Positions 12,501 to 23,701 of a stretch of 64,000 nt of DNA are shown here, one piece after another. Under the pieces are notes generated by a model. The model saw only the letters and a list, made by a program, of their open reading frames with translations, had not been told where the DNA came from and did not search any database. The translations under genes were made by a program, and so were the position numbers. Origin of the DNA: Larimichthys crocea (Eukaryota > Chordata > Actinopteri > Sciaenidae). The stretch covers positions 784,501 to 848,500 of the forward strand of contig NW_020853535.1 of NCBI RefSeq assembly GCF_000972845.2, given 5' to 3'. The stretch's first letter is position 1. Each line of letters opens with the position of its first letter.

Positions 12501-15500
12501 CCAAAGCCGACAGCAGCCCGGAGTCCACTGCTGTCAGAGAGGGACCCGGACCCGGCATCTGAACCAGACACAAATCAGCTCGTTAGTAAATACACAAACA
12601 ATATGCTTTAACACAACGCGCGACCCAGCTTTTTTTTTAAATCAGGGTTGCAAACAGCACGATCACAATTTGATGATGGTGCTGGAGGAAAAATGAAGGG
12701 ATGACTAAAATATTAAAGATGTTACAATTCATCCTGAGTGGACATTAATGATGTCAAACCCAGTGGTTCTAAACCTTGGCACCCAGACAGTACGTCCGTT
12801 TGTTCTGTGGATGAACGATCCTCCGCCAGCGATAACTTATAAAAATATTTCCTCCTCTGGTTAATAACACTCTAATCAACGAAACAAAGAACCGAGTGTT
12901 GCAATGTTTTCAACTGTAGAGGATTATGATTCACCACTGTCTTGGTTTTAATCAACTGAGCTTATGACGAGGCTCATGAGCTTGTCAAAGGTCAGAGAGA
13001 CACTTCAGTCTGTGTTTGTAAAGTGACCCGAGTCATTCTCTGGTAACTCTCTTTTGAACAAACTGTATTAGTTGCTGGACAACTTGTGCAATCAAAATGA
13101 ATCGGTTTTTCTCACGGGCAGAAGAAGAAGAGAGCTCTCAGAGATCTCTGGTGATAGTTAATCTTGTATTATTGTCTATATAAATCCCATGAAAAGACCA
13201 GAACTAACAACCAGAGCCTGATAAACACATCAGTGAGTCACAATGTTGCACTGGGTGACAACCTTTAGTATGATGAACATTGTAGCACTGTAGTGTACCG
13301 CCAAATGTGTATTAATCCCCAGCAGGAAACCCGAAAAGTGCACTGTTTGCTGTTTGAGTAATGATTGCTAAAAACTACAATACCCAGCTGCTTTAGTTCA
13401 TTATTTTTGGACAGCAGAATGAGTCAAACACTGAAGTGCAACACGGTCCACCACATCCTGCCTTGGCACACTGCCAGTCCACATGAACCAGTTTGCTGAC
13501 AACAATAGGATACGTGTTACCAAATGGAAGCAAATGGCCGTTGCACTCTGGCCTGAGAAAAAAAAAGAGTAAAGCATCCAATCTGATCAACATGTGTCAT
13601 TATTGAGTGGGGGGTTTTCCTCGATGCTACACATTCAGATTTTATCTTCACACAACGAAGCACACGTCCGGTATCAGCACCTTCTTCTGCGTTTTGTTTT
13701 TTTCCGTGAAAATATCTCACTAACGTGACCGCCTTGTCAAGTTGTGGCTTCACGAAAAGCTCGATGGGTTTTCTCGCTTTGCACAACATCGTGGCACAAT
13801 GCATTTTCCCCACCATCATGAGATCTCACAGCCAGGAAAGATTTGTACTTTGTGGCTAAGATCTGAGCCAGAATCAAACCCAAAGCATTGTGGCCAAATG
13901 TTAGATTTGAATCAATAAGAAATGACAGAGAACTGTGATATGGTGACAAGCAGCAGAAGGCAAGATATCATTTTCATGGAACATAGCATGTATTTCTCCA
14001 CAGATTCTTTCAGAGAGCTGAATTACTGTTGTGTGGTGAGCCTGGCAGTATCGAAGCACCGTGCCCACACAGTATGACTCTCAGTCCGACTGCAAATAAA
14101 AAGCCCATTGTATGACCCTCATGTTGTTCAGGCTCCATTCGATGTGGTTTACACTGAGTTTATCTAATGCGCCACTGAGATACAACTTTAACCGTAAAGG
14201 ATTTACAGCTTAATGTGACTGATGACAGGATCATACTTGAGCTTATGAAAGCATTTCTGACGTCAGTTTTAACGTGCAGTATAAGTGGTGGATTTGTTTT
14301 GTTTTTGATTTATATGAGTTTTATTTGAGTGATTTCTTGACCAGAAATGAGCCATAACCAACAAACCTGAAAAAGGGATACTGAGGTTTGAGTGAGTGAC
14401 ACTTCCTCGTTTTTCTCTGCTAGAGTTTCCTCTGTAGATCTGCAAGTTTTGCTGCTTGTGAAGTGCTCCATCCTGAGTTTTGATGTTCACTTGCGTCAAC
14501 AGGCTCTTCGTTTTTCAAGGAGATGTTTTCTACCACTGAGAAACTGACGTGGATTTGTTTTCCTGTCCCCTCCTTTGCACCGTTTCCGTCACCAGTGAAA
14601 ATAAAGCAAACCTAAATTAGTCTATCTGCCCGTCTGCGCAGTGCCGAGCTGTCCCCTGAGACTTCTGGGACAGACTCCAAAAGGTTTTCCCTCAGGGCCA
14701 ACCCTGTCCGCCGCTCATGACCAGTAGACTGTACATCAGCTGACTGCAACTTCTCTCAGTGGGTCAGACAACCCTGCTTACAAAGAGTCATTCATTGATG
14801 TGGAGGTACAGCTGGCTGCCTGTTCGAGCAGCTTGATGCATACCTTTGATTTGACTGTTTCAATTTTACTATTTCACACAAGCATGCCGAAGATAGACTC
14901 ACTCAGTCAAGTCCAAGAATGTGATTCGGCATTTGATTTTCTGATTTAACAGAAAACTATCTTTAACTCTTAGCATCACTAGAGATGTTCAGAAGCTGGT
15001 CCACTTTGAGAGTTGTGTCGCGATCAGAACAACCTCTGTACCACCAAGAACACCTGAAGAAAAGCCAGTGTGCTCAGTACCTACGTTAATTAACTGACGT
15101 TTGCCTAAAAAGGTGTACGAAATGAGCCTTTATGTGTTATCCTTTCATCACATTATGAAGTTTATCTGTGAACTTGCAGCTCACATTATCCATCAGCCTG
15201 CAGACAAACCAAATATTTACCTACAGCCACTCTGGGAACATGAGTTTCCCTCATCTTAAAATAGGGACGTGTCCAACAAATGGCCTGTCTAAGATAAGCA
15301 TGTGTGCCTAAACATGACATCTGTTATCGGTTATAACAAAAAATATTCATAGAGATCACATTATTCAGCAGGACTACATGAGAAGCACTAATTTGCTGCT
15401 GGGGGACTACGCCTCCCTCCTCTCCCCTCTCTCTTTCTCGCTCTCTGTCTGTCTCTTTCAGGGTTATGCCTAGTCAGGCACGGTATTGGATGAAGATGCA

Positions 15501-18500
15501 GTCACATCTCCCTTACTGAAATATGAAACTAGAACTAGCAGCACAGTAGCTTAGCTTAGTGTTGCTTAGCTTAACCCAGCACAAACAGGGGTAAACATCT
15601 AGCATGGCTTTGTCTGAAGTACCTCTAATTAACATATGTATGTGTATGATATGTGTACATCTTGATCGGACAACAAATAAGATAGGACATGTTAATAAGA
15701 ATATATTAGATATATTAGAATATTCCTAAAGTAACTAATTAACTCCTACATTCATGATGTAGATGTTTCTCTGTCATCAGTATTTCATGGAATGACATAT
15801 GCATCTCTGGACAACAAGAAAGAAATGTGTCTGTCACTTGGTGTTTGTCAAGGCTGACAAGTGTAGATAGAATATTTATAACACGCCCAGCCCACTATTG
15901 TCCACTTCCTCCAGATTAACGCGGTGTAACTAGAGACACCTCGTCTCTGCACTTTCTCACCCGGGTGTAGGAGAGCGTGGCGTTGTGGCGCTGCGTGTGG
16001 AACTGCAGGGTGATGAAGGCGACCTCAGCGGGGATCCTGGACACCACGGCCTGCACCGTCTCGTTCTTGGAGACGCTCACGTTCTGGAACGTTCCTGGCA
16101 GGAAAATCACCCGGTCTGTGACAGAGAGGGGGGATATACAATAAATCACATCATTGTATACCACTCCGCTACAGTGTCAGCACAAATGCTCAGCTGGAAA
16201 GGCTTAGGAAGTATAAGAGACTGTATGTTCTCTGTATTATTACGGTTCTTTGATCACAAATATCATGAGCCAGTTCAGTAGAAGTAATCAGTCACAATAG
16301 AATCATTCATAGAAAACTTCATAGAACATAAATAGATAAATGACACACATGAAGAAAATACAGTTTAAAGACAAGTTTTACAATTTTTTGCGCATTTTTT
16401 GTCAGTAAGAAGCCTCTGTCACATTAGACGCTGATGACGGTGAGAGAAATATATCTGATTATGTAATCCTTCACACGTGAGAGCAAAATGATGCGTGAAA
16501 AATTAAAGAGCAAAGCAGTAAAAGCAGCTAAACTTGAATGATTTTTGGACACGAGGCAGAGCTACTCTCTTAAAGTTACAAGTCACACAAGCACCGCCAT
16601 CACTGAGCCAATGGAGGGACGCACATGAAATTGAGTTGGAGACCTTAATTTTGTTTTCCTGTGTCAGTCAATCTGAGTTACTGTGGAGAAAAACGACGAC
16701 TGACTGATGTGCACGAGGCAGCGTATGCTGAGCTGTAAATTCCCTGACATCACAGACCACAGACAGCAAACCTAAACCAGGTCAGCAGCACATCAAAGAG
16801 GGGTCTGACAGAAAAGGATGAATGAAGACGTATGCTCTAGTGATGAGTAATGAGGTGCTGTATTAAAATGCAACAATGTGCTTTCAGAGTCAGTGCTGTC
16901 GTTTGACTAATAACTGAATCAGCCATGGATGTGTTGTATCTTAAAGGAGCAGTGTGTCAGCTTTAGTGGCATCTTGCGATGTAGCTGCTGATTTGCACCC
17001 CCCTCGCCTCACCGTCTCCTTCCCAGCATGTAGGCCAAACTACGGCGGCCGCCAAACTAGAGCCAGTGTTTGTCAGGGTTTGTCTGTTCTGGGTTACTGT
17101 AGTAACTTCGTTGAGTGTTTTCTGTTTTTATTGTGTAATTCTCCCCTCTTTGTGTCTTTGGCTTTACTTCCGTCTTTTGCTTTTGTTGTGTTTCCCGCCA
17201 CTTTTGGTTATCTGTTCCACCCTGATTAGTTTCAGCTGTGTGTCATCATCTTGTATTCACTCAGTGTTTTAGTCTCTGTGTTCCCTGCTCTCTCTTGTCA
17301 GGTCGTCTCTGGACCTTTCCCAGTTCTGTGTTTGTTTCCCAGTTCTGTGTTTCAGTCTTGGTACGTCTCCCCATCTTCTCTGTTCTGGATTCTGTTTACT
17401 GGACTTCTCTTGGATGGATGATTTTATTTTGCCTCTGTAGTAAGTTATTGAAGTCTTCTTCATCTTTGTGTCTGCATTTGGCTCCACTCCTTGAACTCTA
17501 AATCATTCTATGGTAACAAAAACATAACAATTCTTATGTTTAGGTGATTATACACTAATGAAAACACAGTTACAAATATTTATATTCCATTTCTGCCATA
17601 TTCTCTAAATAGAGCTTTAAGTAACCATTAACTGGGTGGATTGTGTAATAGCATGAGCACGTCAAATGATTACACAGCGACAGCAACGATCCACCGATGA
17701 GATTAGACAGACACAAACAAAATCTATGACAAGTGGTTTTGCAACAGCTGTTAAACCTTCATTAAAAAAATCACATCTGTTAGAGGTAAACATCACACAA
17801 CACTCTTCATTCAACAAAGCAAATATTTAACTGGAAGATTCTCTCCCACACTATCATAGAAGTCCTCAGTCCTATCCGCCTCTTCAACTCTACTTATCGC
17901 TGTGAGACTGAACCCTCCTCACTGCCTATCTCCTTTATCGACTGATTTCAGAGGGCCTTGCAGTCTTGCAGCTGATTTGAACGTGCACAACATGATCTTT
18001 AACCATCACCTGTAATGTATTTTTGTATTTGTCTGTCTGTGACAGCAAGTCTTATACTGCTCGTGTCTCATACGCAGAAGAAAGAAGTCAAGTACGAGAG
18101 CCGAAGCTCTGTGGATTTGCTGCAGGGTTACACGTGCCGACTTATCCAAGCGGACTGTTTGCAGGTCAGACTCCAGCTCGGTGACCTGCAGCCTGCATTT
18201 CTCTGGCACGTGAACAAAAGGAAGCACGATTGGCTGGTAGCATGAGGTAGAAAAGATAAATATGAAAATATGAGGACATACACCAGTCTGTGTCTGGATG
18301 CTATGAAGTGGACTAAATGAAAAACATCCATTCAGATCAGATTTTGTACACAGTTCTTTGGTGCCACTAGTTTCTTGTAGTCTCAGTGGAGAGTTTACTG
18401 AACACTCTATGATTAAATTCAAAATCAGTTTTAACACTGACATAGATTATTGGTTACATGAGCCTTAAAGCTGTGATCTGTGACTTTCACGTGTTGTCAA

Positions 18501-18777
18501 ACTACAGCAGAGGTGCATGGAGTTTTCTCCTCATGTTGCTGGGATTCAGCAGCAGTGTTCATTTGTCAGTAAATACAGGCACTCTTGTTGGTTTCACTAC
18601 CTTATTATCTTAGAGCCATTCAAGGAAGAATTATGGTGTGAAGTTAGCAGGAATTTTTTTTTACATTATATACTGAAGTGTCAACAGCTCATTTGCATAC
18701 ATACCCAAATAGTGCATTAATGTGTATGTATGTATGTATATGTATGTGTGTACATTATACATACACACACGCACGCG

Positions 18778-18831
<54 letters not shown>

Positions 18832-19025
18832 GCCTGTTTTACAAAGGCGGCTAACATATAAACATGTTATTAGTTTTAATGCATAAAAATATAAATATAT
18901 AAATAAATAACGCTGCTAAAACTGAAGCGACAACATGACATCGTTATCTCTGGTAACTCACTTTCCACTTGAGCTTGAACTTCACCCAGCAGCAGCAGCA
19001 GCAGCGGGCACCACGTCCTAGACAT
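6519..19025 (-). CDS. TM7SF3: Transmembrane 7 superfamily member 3, 12 coding exons, 559 aa
   Basis: Seven-pass membrane protein; the family is reported to counter ER stress and apoptosis. Exons (minus, 5' to 3'): 19025-18962, 16115-15961, 12558-12408, 12082-11962, 9878-9707, 9599-9422, 9310-9224, 8210-8130, 8031-7879, 7777-7677, 7033-6871, 6772-6519; phases agree throughout. Residues 1-19 form a signal peptide with a Leu run. The ectodomain (about 20-285) has glycosylation sequons (NVS, NET, NAT, NNT, NTS) and the conserved WRLQYDVYQYFLPEND and CSFASTLDGC. Seven hydrophobic segments fall near 285-305, 311-329, 339-356, 363-382, 400-417, 425-442 and 479-496. The tail ends HTPLLL. Length compares with about 570 aa in human. 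It is convergent with GAS2L3. Confidence 0.93.
7440..7575. repeat. Dispersed teleost repeat in TM7SF3 intron 10
   Basis: The segment with 'aatgccaggctagctgttt', 'ccagtctttatgctaagct' and 'gacatgagagtggt' matches a repeat I recall from many fish genomes. The family name is unverified, and no coding is seen. Confidence 0.4.
9881..9896 (-). repeat. 16-nt homopolymer forming the 3' splice site tract of TM7SF3 exon 5
   Basis: A16 on plus reads as T16 immediately before the AG acceptor (9880-9879) of exon 5, so the homopolymer is the polypyrimidine tract. Confidence 0.85.
12559..15960 (-). other. TM7SF3 intron 2, no gene recognised
   Basis: Intron of 3.4 kb. Contents noted: a pyrimidine-rich patch near 15411-15462 (TCTC/CTGT repeats) and overlapping short open frames on the minus strand at 13393-13949 with no similarity I recognise. 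No exon with good splice sites was found. Confidence 0.5.
16941..17625 (-). mobile_element. Family A inverted-repeat element, apparently interrupted by a second repeat
   Basis: One end ('ttaaaggagcagtgtgtcag', 16941-16960) and the following 'ccagtgtttgtc' match family A. The other end is recovered at about 17515-17610 ('gtgattatacactaatgaaaa', 'ctgccatattct'). Between them about 400 bp (about 17105-17505) is unlike the other copies. That insert ends with sequence resembling the end of a teleost retroelement long terminal repeat ('tgtgtctgcatttggctcca'). The nesting is inferred from copy comparison within this window. Confidence 0.5.
18721..18830. repeat. Compound microsatellite (TATG, CA, CG, CA, TA)
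   Basis: Successive arrays of tgta/tgtg, cacacacac, gcgcgcgc, acacac and (at)n occur in about 110 bp within TM7SF3 intron 1. The alternating purine-pyrimidine run is unbroken from about 18760 to 18830. Confidence 0.9.
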
Positions 19026-19330
19026 TGTCCTCCGTTTCCTCTATCAGACAATAAACCGCTTCTCTGTGCTGCTCGCTACACTCGTTGGTAACCTCGCAGT
19101 CTCCTGTGTCTGGGTGGTGAGTGTCCCTGCGAACGAAAAGGCGACATGCTTCCCTGAACAGCCCGGTGTCGTCGGACAACCTTCTCCTCCTCCTGCCGCT
19201 CTGACGGCCGAACTGCTGCTCCGCGAGAATCGCGCCTTCGGTCTCGCGATAGCTCCTCCTCCCGCAGCTTCAAGAATCGTAAATGTTTTGCCAGATGAAT
19301 CACCATCACGAGACAACGAAATATGATGCG
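19026..19330 (-). promoter_or_regulatory. TM7SF3: TM7SF3 promoter and 5' UTR, CpG-rich
   Basis: CpG dinucleotides are dense from about 19060 to 19290, directly upstream of the TM7SF3 ATG at 19025. The segment 19231-19252 carries TCTCGCGATA, one mismatch from the TCTCGCGAGA promoter palindrome found at the neighbouring FGFR1OP2-MED21 promoter. There is no TATA box at a clear position. The transcription start is not determined. Confidence 0.55.
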
Positions 19331-20084
19331 GCAAATTAAACATCGACTCTAGCGTCGTCATACTTCGTTCAGAGTTTTGTTTTGGTCCATTTAAAGCCGG
19401 TGGGTATTTTTTTTTTAACGAAATACCATCTTCAGCTCCAATTTTGGCTCTACAGGAGCTTTAAAATGACGTTTGTGGATCTTGGAAATATTGGCAGAGT
19501 GGGAGCTCCTCATGAACATCTATTTTCAGACCACACATTGGCATAACCAATCACAGTTTGTGACCTTTGTTTCAACTCTTTTTAAATAAAGTAATAAAAT
19601 AATTAAATATCTGAAAGTATGTTTAAATACTGGTCATGGTATTCATTATTTCCCATAGATCCTTGTTTTCAGCACTACACCTGTAATAGTACTATTAGAC
19701 AATCATATACTGTAAAATCTTAGAAATCTCATAATCTCTCATAATATATGAATTAGTTATTTAGACAGATGAGTGAATATTCTTCAGCTATTTAAATGCA
19801 CATCAGTGTGGGAGGGATGTTTGCCAATACTACGAACGGGCTTGTTGTCAGGGGTGTGCAGCAGAAGAAGTAGTTGGGTGTTACGGCATATCCTGTGTGT
19901 TGGATAATGTTTCTATTCCTGCTTTTAAGCTGCTGATTAGAATTTGTTACAGTAACATCAACAGTGAAAGTGAGAAGTCGAGAACCCACAAGGACTCACT
20001 CAAACAGAACTAGAAAGTTCTGTGGCGTGTCATTTCAAAGTAAACATTAAATCAACCCCGCAGAGATAAGTTCATGTTTACAGG

Positions 20085-20090
20085 TTTATT
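20085..20090 (-). promoter_or_regulatory. FGFR1OP2: Polyadenylation signal of FGFR1OP2
   Basis: AATAAA on the minus strand, 269 bp past the FGFR1OP2 stop codon at 20359. This gives a 3' UTR of roughly 0.3 kb, ending about 1 kb before the TM7SF3 promoter. Confidence 0.6.
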
Positions 20091-20358
20091 TCAACTCAAG
20101 CCCTTCTTTTACCCATTCACACATTAAAACCTTGCAGGCACCACAGACTCATGCATGCTGGCAAAAAAATTAGCAAACATAACAGAACGTACCAACAAAA
20201 AAAAAAGTGTGTGTGTGTGCACACACTGCTTATGTCTGGACACATCTCTGGAGCATCATGCTATACATGGTCCAGGAGAAGGGAGATGTTAAAATCTTTA
20301 GGTGAAGTATAAACAGTAATGGCAGCAGTAGTAGTGGAAGGAGGAGGAGGAGGGCTCT

Positions 20359-22480
20359 TTAACTCTTTCGTAAGCTGACGTCAGCGCTGGTCAGCAACGG
20401 CGACAGCGACGTGCTCTCTGATGCGTCTTCTCTCTTCAGGATCAAGAAAGCCTCGCGGCTGATTCCCAGCAGCTCTCGGAGTCCACTGTTCTCCAGCTAA
20501 AACACAGAAAAATAAGTTGTTATTTTAACATAATCATCTCAGCCACAGTCTGCGTTTATCACAGGCTTTTCAGATTAAACCTTTGGGTACAGATTACAGA
20601 TGCATGTATTCTGGGTATTTAGGGCATGTTGCTTAACCCAGAGTCTGGAAATTGTGTACTGCATTTCAACAATGTGCAGGAATTTTTAAGCAGAGGGAAG
20701 AAAACTAAGCAGTAAAAACAACAGCTTATTAGGAGATCAATAAGAGTTATAAAAAATATTCCCAAAAGTAAAGTATTGAAAATGCTCAGTAAGCCAAGAA
20801 GAAAATTTCCCTGTCATCTCAGAGTGCAGAATTAGCTGTTGGCAACTTGTCATTTGGTGATTTACTTAAGTGGTCGATAATTTAGCACAGAAACTGGAGA
20901 GGAAGAAAAACCCACATGGTTACTGTGTGTATACACAACAAAATTACTTAAAATAATAAGTCAGTGTTGACCTTTGGTTTCAACAGTGGCTTTCTGGCAC
21001 AAAGCCCTGAATGCAACTTGCAGAAACAACATGTAGAAATCTTCTGAAAGTTTCACAAATCTAAGGTTACTATCTAGACATAATTCATAATCCTCTCAAG
21101 TTTTGAGGTGTCACTTCTGTGCTTTTAGGACAGCTGGGGTGTTTGGAATTGTTGGAAGCACATGCGGGATGTTTTCTTTTACCTCGAGCTGTTTAATCCT
21201 CTCTTCGTCTTCACATGTCCGACCCTCATCCACCTCTATGGCCTTCCTCATCACAGAGGCCATCTCATTGATCTTGTCTATGTGTGCTTGCATTTCCTAC
21301 AAAAGATGAAAAACAGATATAGAAATCAAAGGACAGTGGGCATCTGGAAATACTTAATAAAAACACTTTAAATATTATGACATTCTACAGATGTTTTATG
21401 CTTCTTACTCTTTAAAGCAGCTTACTGTTATGGAATTTTCTATCCTTAGGTTACACAAGGTCACGTGTGGGCCTTGTGGTCCTCTGCAGTATGGGTAAAA
21501 ACATTCTCTTTGACTAATTCTGGGCGTATAGTATTTATGGTGTTATCTTGGGGTTTAAAGTCTGACCACCAGGATGAGTTGGGCAGAATGTGAGACCGAC
21601 TCAGGCACTTCTGATGAACTTTGAGAGTGTCTCTAATTCTCCTTGGCCAAGCGTCAATAAATAATACAGCATAAGACATCAGAGGCTCCTGAACACTTTC
21701 TTCCTTCCTGACCTCACCATTGACCTTTGACTTCAGCAATTTCTCCACAACAATACAAGCTTCTTTCAGTTTACCATCAAAAGAAAAAGTCATGTGTGGG
21801 CCTCACTGACCGTGGTGTGCTGCTCCTTCAGCTGGGTCACAATGGCGGGGTCGTCCCTCTTGCTGGCCATTAGGAGCCTGAACACCTGCTCCCTGTATTT
21901 GGTCATGATGAGCTCTAACGCAGACTGGTGCTCCTCCAACGATGTCCGTAGCTCTGCAGGAAGAGGGAACACAGGTTTGGTTTGTGCAGGAGACAGCGTT
22001 GCGTAAAACACTTTTAAGAAATATATAATTAACTGCCTACCTTTGTTTTCCTGCTGGAGCTCTCTGATCTGACGGTTTTCCTGTTGGATTCCCAGGACCA
22101 GACTTGAACGTGGACGATGTCGTGCAACCTGGTTCAATGAGTCGATCTCCTCCTGGTACTGCCCAACGAGAGATAACCAAACCACCAACAAGTCAGAGGG
22201 CTCAGATGTATGCAGCACAGTATTCCAATTGTTGATTTGTATCGCTGCGTATGTTTTTGTCAATAGCATTCACTCTATCCAAATGAGCTTTTACTAATTT
22301 GGTCATTCATATTTAAAATAGCGCCAAAATCCTGTGACACCATACCTGCTTCATGGCTTCCACTCTCTTGTTGAGCGATGTTGTCTGTTCGATTAACATC
22401 TCAGCAGCATTGTCATGGTTACGAAGCCTTTCCACTAATGATTTGGCATCTGCCAAGACCTTCTCCAAGTTACAGTTCAT
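20359..22480 (-). CDS. FGFR1OP2: FGFR1 oncogene partner 2 homolog, 215 aa
   Basis: Cytosolic coiled-coil protein of the FGFR1OP2/SIKE family; members occur in STRIPAK-type assemblies. Coding exons (minus): 22480-22346 (exon begins 22482), 22158-22041, 21953-21811, 21296-21183, 20496-20359. Conserved runs include ADAKSLVERLRNHDNAAE, RHRPRSSLVLGIQQENRQIR, LEEHQSALELIM and the C-terminus DVSLRKS. Heptad-like Leu/Glu/Gln content fits coiled coils. I chose the ATG at 22480 because MNCNLEKVLADAK aligns with the MSCTIEKALADAK start I recall from mammals. An upstream exon (23701-23677) would add nine in-frame residues. The model lacks the roughly 38-aa alternative exon of the longer mammalian isoform; no such exon was found in the intron 21297-21810. 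It is divergent with MED21. Confidence 0.9.
21460..21803 (-). other. Open frame of 110 codons flanked by 15-bp near-identical direct repeats, in FGFR1OP2
   Basis: The plus-strand sequence GTCAYGTGTGGGCCT occurs at 21460-21474 (Y=C) and 21789-21803 (Y=T). Between the copies the minus strand is open from an ATG at 21793 to a TGA at 21461. The product is not one I recognise; it contains LKEACIVVEKLLKSKVNGE and LPNSSWWSDFKPQ. One repeat lies seven bases inside the intron after the exon 4 donor. The structure resembles an insertion with target-site duplication, but the origin is unknown. Confidence 0.4.
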
Positions 22481-23251
22481 GCCTGAGGAGATACGAGTCG
22501 CCATTACAATAAAATATGAATGAAGGTTTAATGACAAAGCATTATAGTTGTGAAAAAGAGTGGGCCCTTTCTTTATAAGTGGATAATGTAATGTAAACAG
22601 ACCAATCCATTTAATGCCTTGAGTGCTAAGCAAAATGTTAGATTGTGTTTTAAAAGCCGCGGTAATTTGTTCTCTTTTCTACCGTGCAGATCAATGGATG
22701 CTTCTGCCTGATGACTGCCTCAAAACCCTTGCATGTAAACACATCTTGTGACGGGAACAATAACCTGAATATGATCAATGTCATATCAGTATCATCAAAC
22801 TCGCCCAGCCCTCTGCAGTTTGCATTTTAATCTTTTATCTCAGCTAATAAACTGGGCTAGATATAAGAAAGCACCATAATGCTTCATCAAGGCACTTATT
22901 ACAGCATTTACTGTCTTCAGGTGAAGAGTGATAGTAACAGAAACAGAAACTATACGTGTACAGCTTTTCAGCCACTAAAACTCGAAGTCATTTCTAATGA
23001 CAGTGACGAAAACAAAGTCAAAGACACTGAAAGGAACATCAACACAAGTATGCACTTAAAACCCACCTGTTTAAAATCACCTTCTCCATCTGATTCAATT
23101 GCACTGTCCTATTTTAACCAGTTTTTAATGTTGTATTCTTGTAATTTGATAAACTTTTATGGTTCTTTTTGTTTGTTTCTGTTATTTGCTGTCTACTCTC
23201 ATTTATTATAAGGTGTCCTTGGGTGACAGAAAGGCGCCTATGAAATAAAAT

Positions 23252-23253
<2 letters not shown>

Positions 23254-23286
<33 letters not shown>
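23254..23286. repeat. (ATT)n microsatellite
   Basis: Tandem att units follow 'ggcgcctatgaaataaaatg', inside FGFR1OP2 intron 1. The preceding text 'ggtgtccttgggtgacagaaaggcgcctatgaaataaa' type resembles the end of a retroposon, so the array may be its tail. Confidence 0.8.
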
Positions 23287-23676
23287 GCTACTACATTATT
23301 AACAGAGCACTGAGCAGAGACAGCCAGCACTTAGCTCGCTGCTAACTCTGCCTCCACCTTGGGTGACAGCTGCTGTGTCAGCTCCTTCACTCGGGCTAAC
23401 GTTACCTTGCTCGTAGTGATAGATTTAGTTACACGTACGCCATATTAATCCCAGCTGTAGTAAACGTGAAAGCAAAGTACGCATTACTGTTGTTTTTTTA
23501 ACTGAATCAGGAGTAATATTATATTTAACAGCAGCACCAATAGAAGAGTCTGCTAACTTATTAGCTGACTTAGCACACGCGTAAGCTGTCATACTCCTAG
23601 CCGTTGGTCTAACTGGCATTCAAAACATTTCTTTATTATTAACGCTAATAAATAAAATGTGAATGAACCGTCTCAC

Positions 23677-23701
23677 CTGGAGAACTCAAAGTGCAAGACA
23701 T
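23677..23701 (-). other. FGFR1OP2: FGFR1OP2 first exon with in-frame upstream ATG
   Basis: The minus strand reads ATG TCT TGC ACT TTG AGT TCT CCA G, then the donor GTGAGA. Joined to the next exon (GC ATG AAC...) it stays in frame, adding MSCTLSSPG before the conserved Met. The exon's 5' limit is unknown. It may be a 5' UTR exon or an alternative N-terminus. Confidence 0.55.

Noticed and set aside
13393..13949. Three overlapping minus-strand frames that might be one frameshifted pseudogene
   Set aside because: Considered as a broken coding copy in TM7SF3 intron 2, but I recognise no family and the frame changes are not backed by any alignment; chance is adequate.
19066..19326. 86-codon plus-strand frame upstream of TM7SF3
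   Set aside because: It lies in the CpG-rich TM7SF3 promoter; an antisense gene is possible but nothing beyond an open frame in GC-rich DNA supports it.
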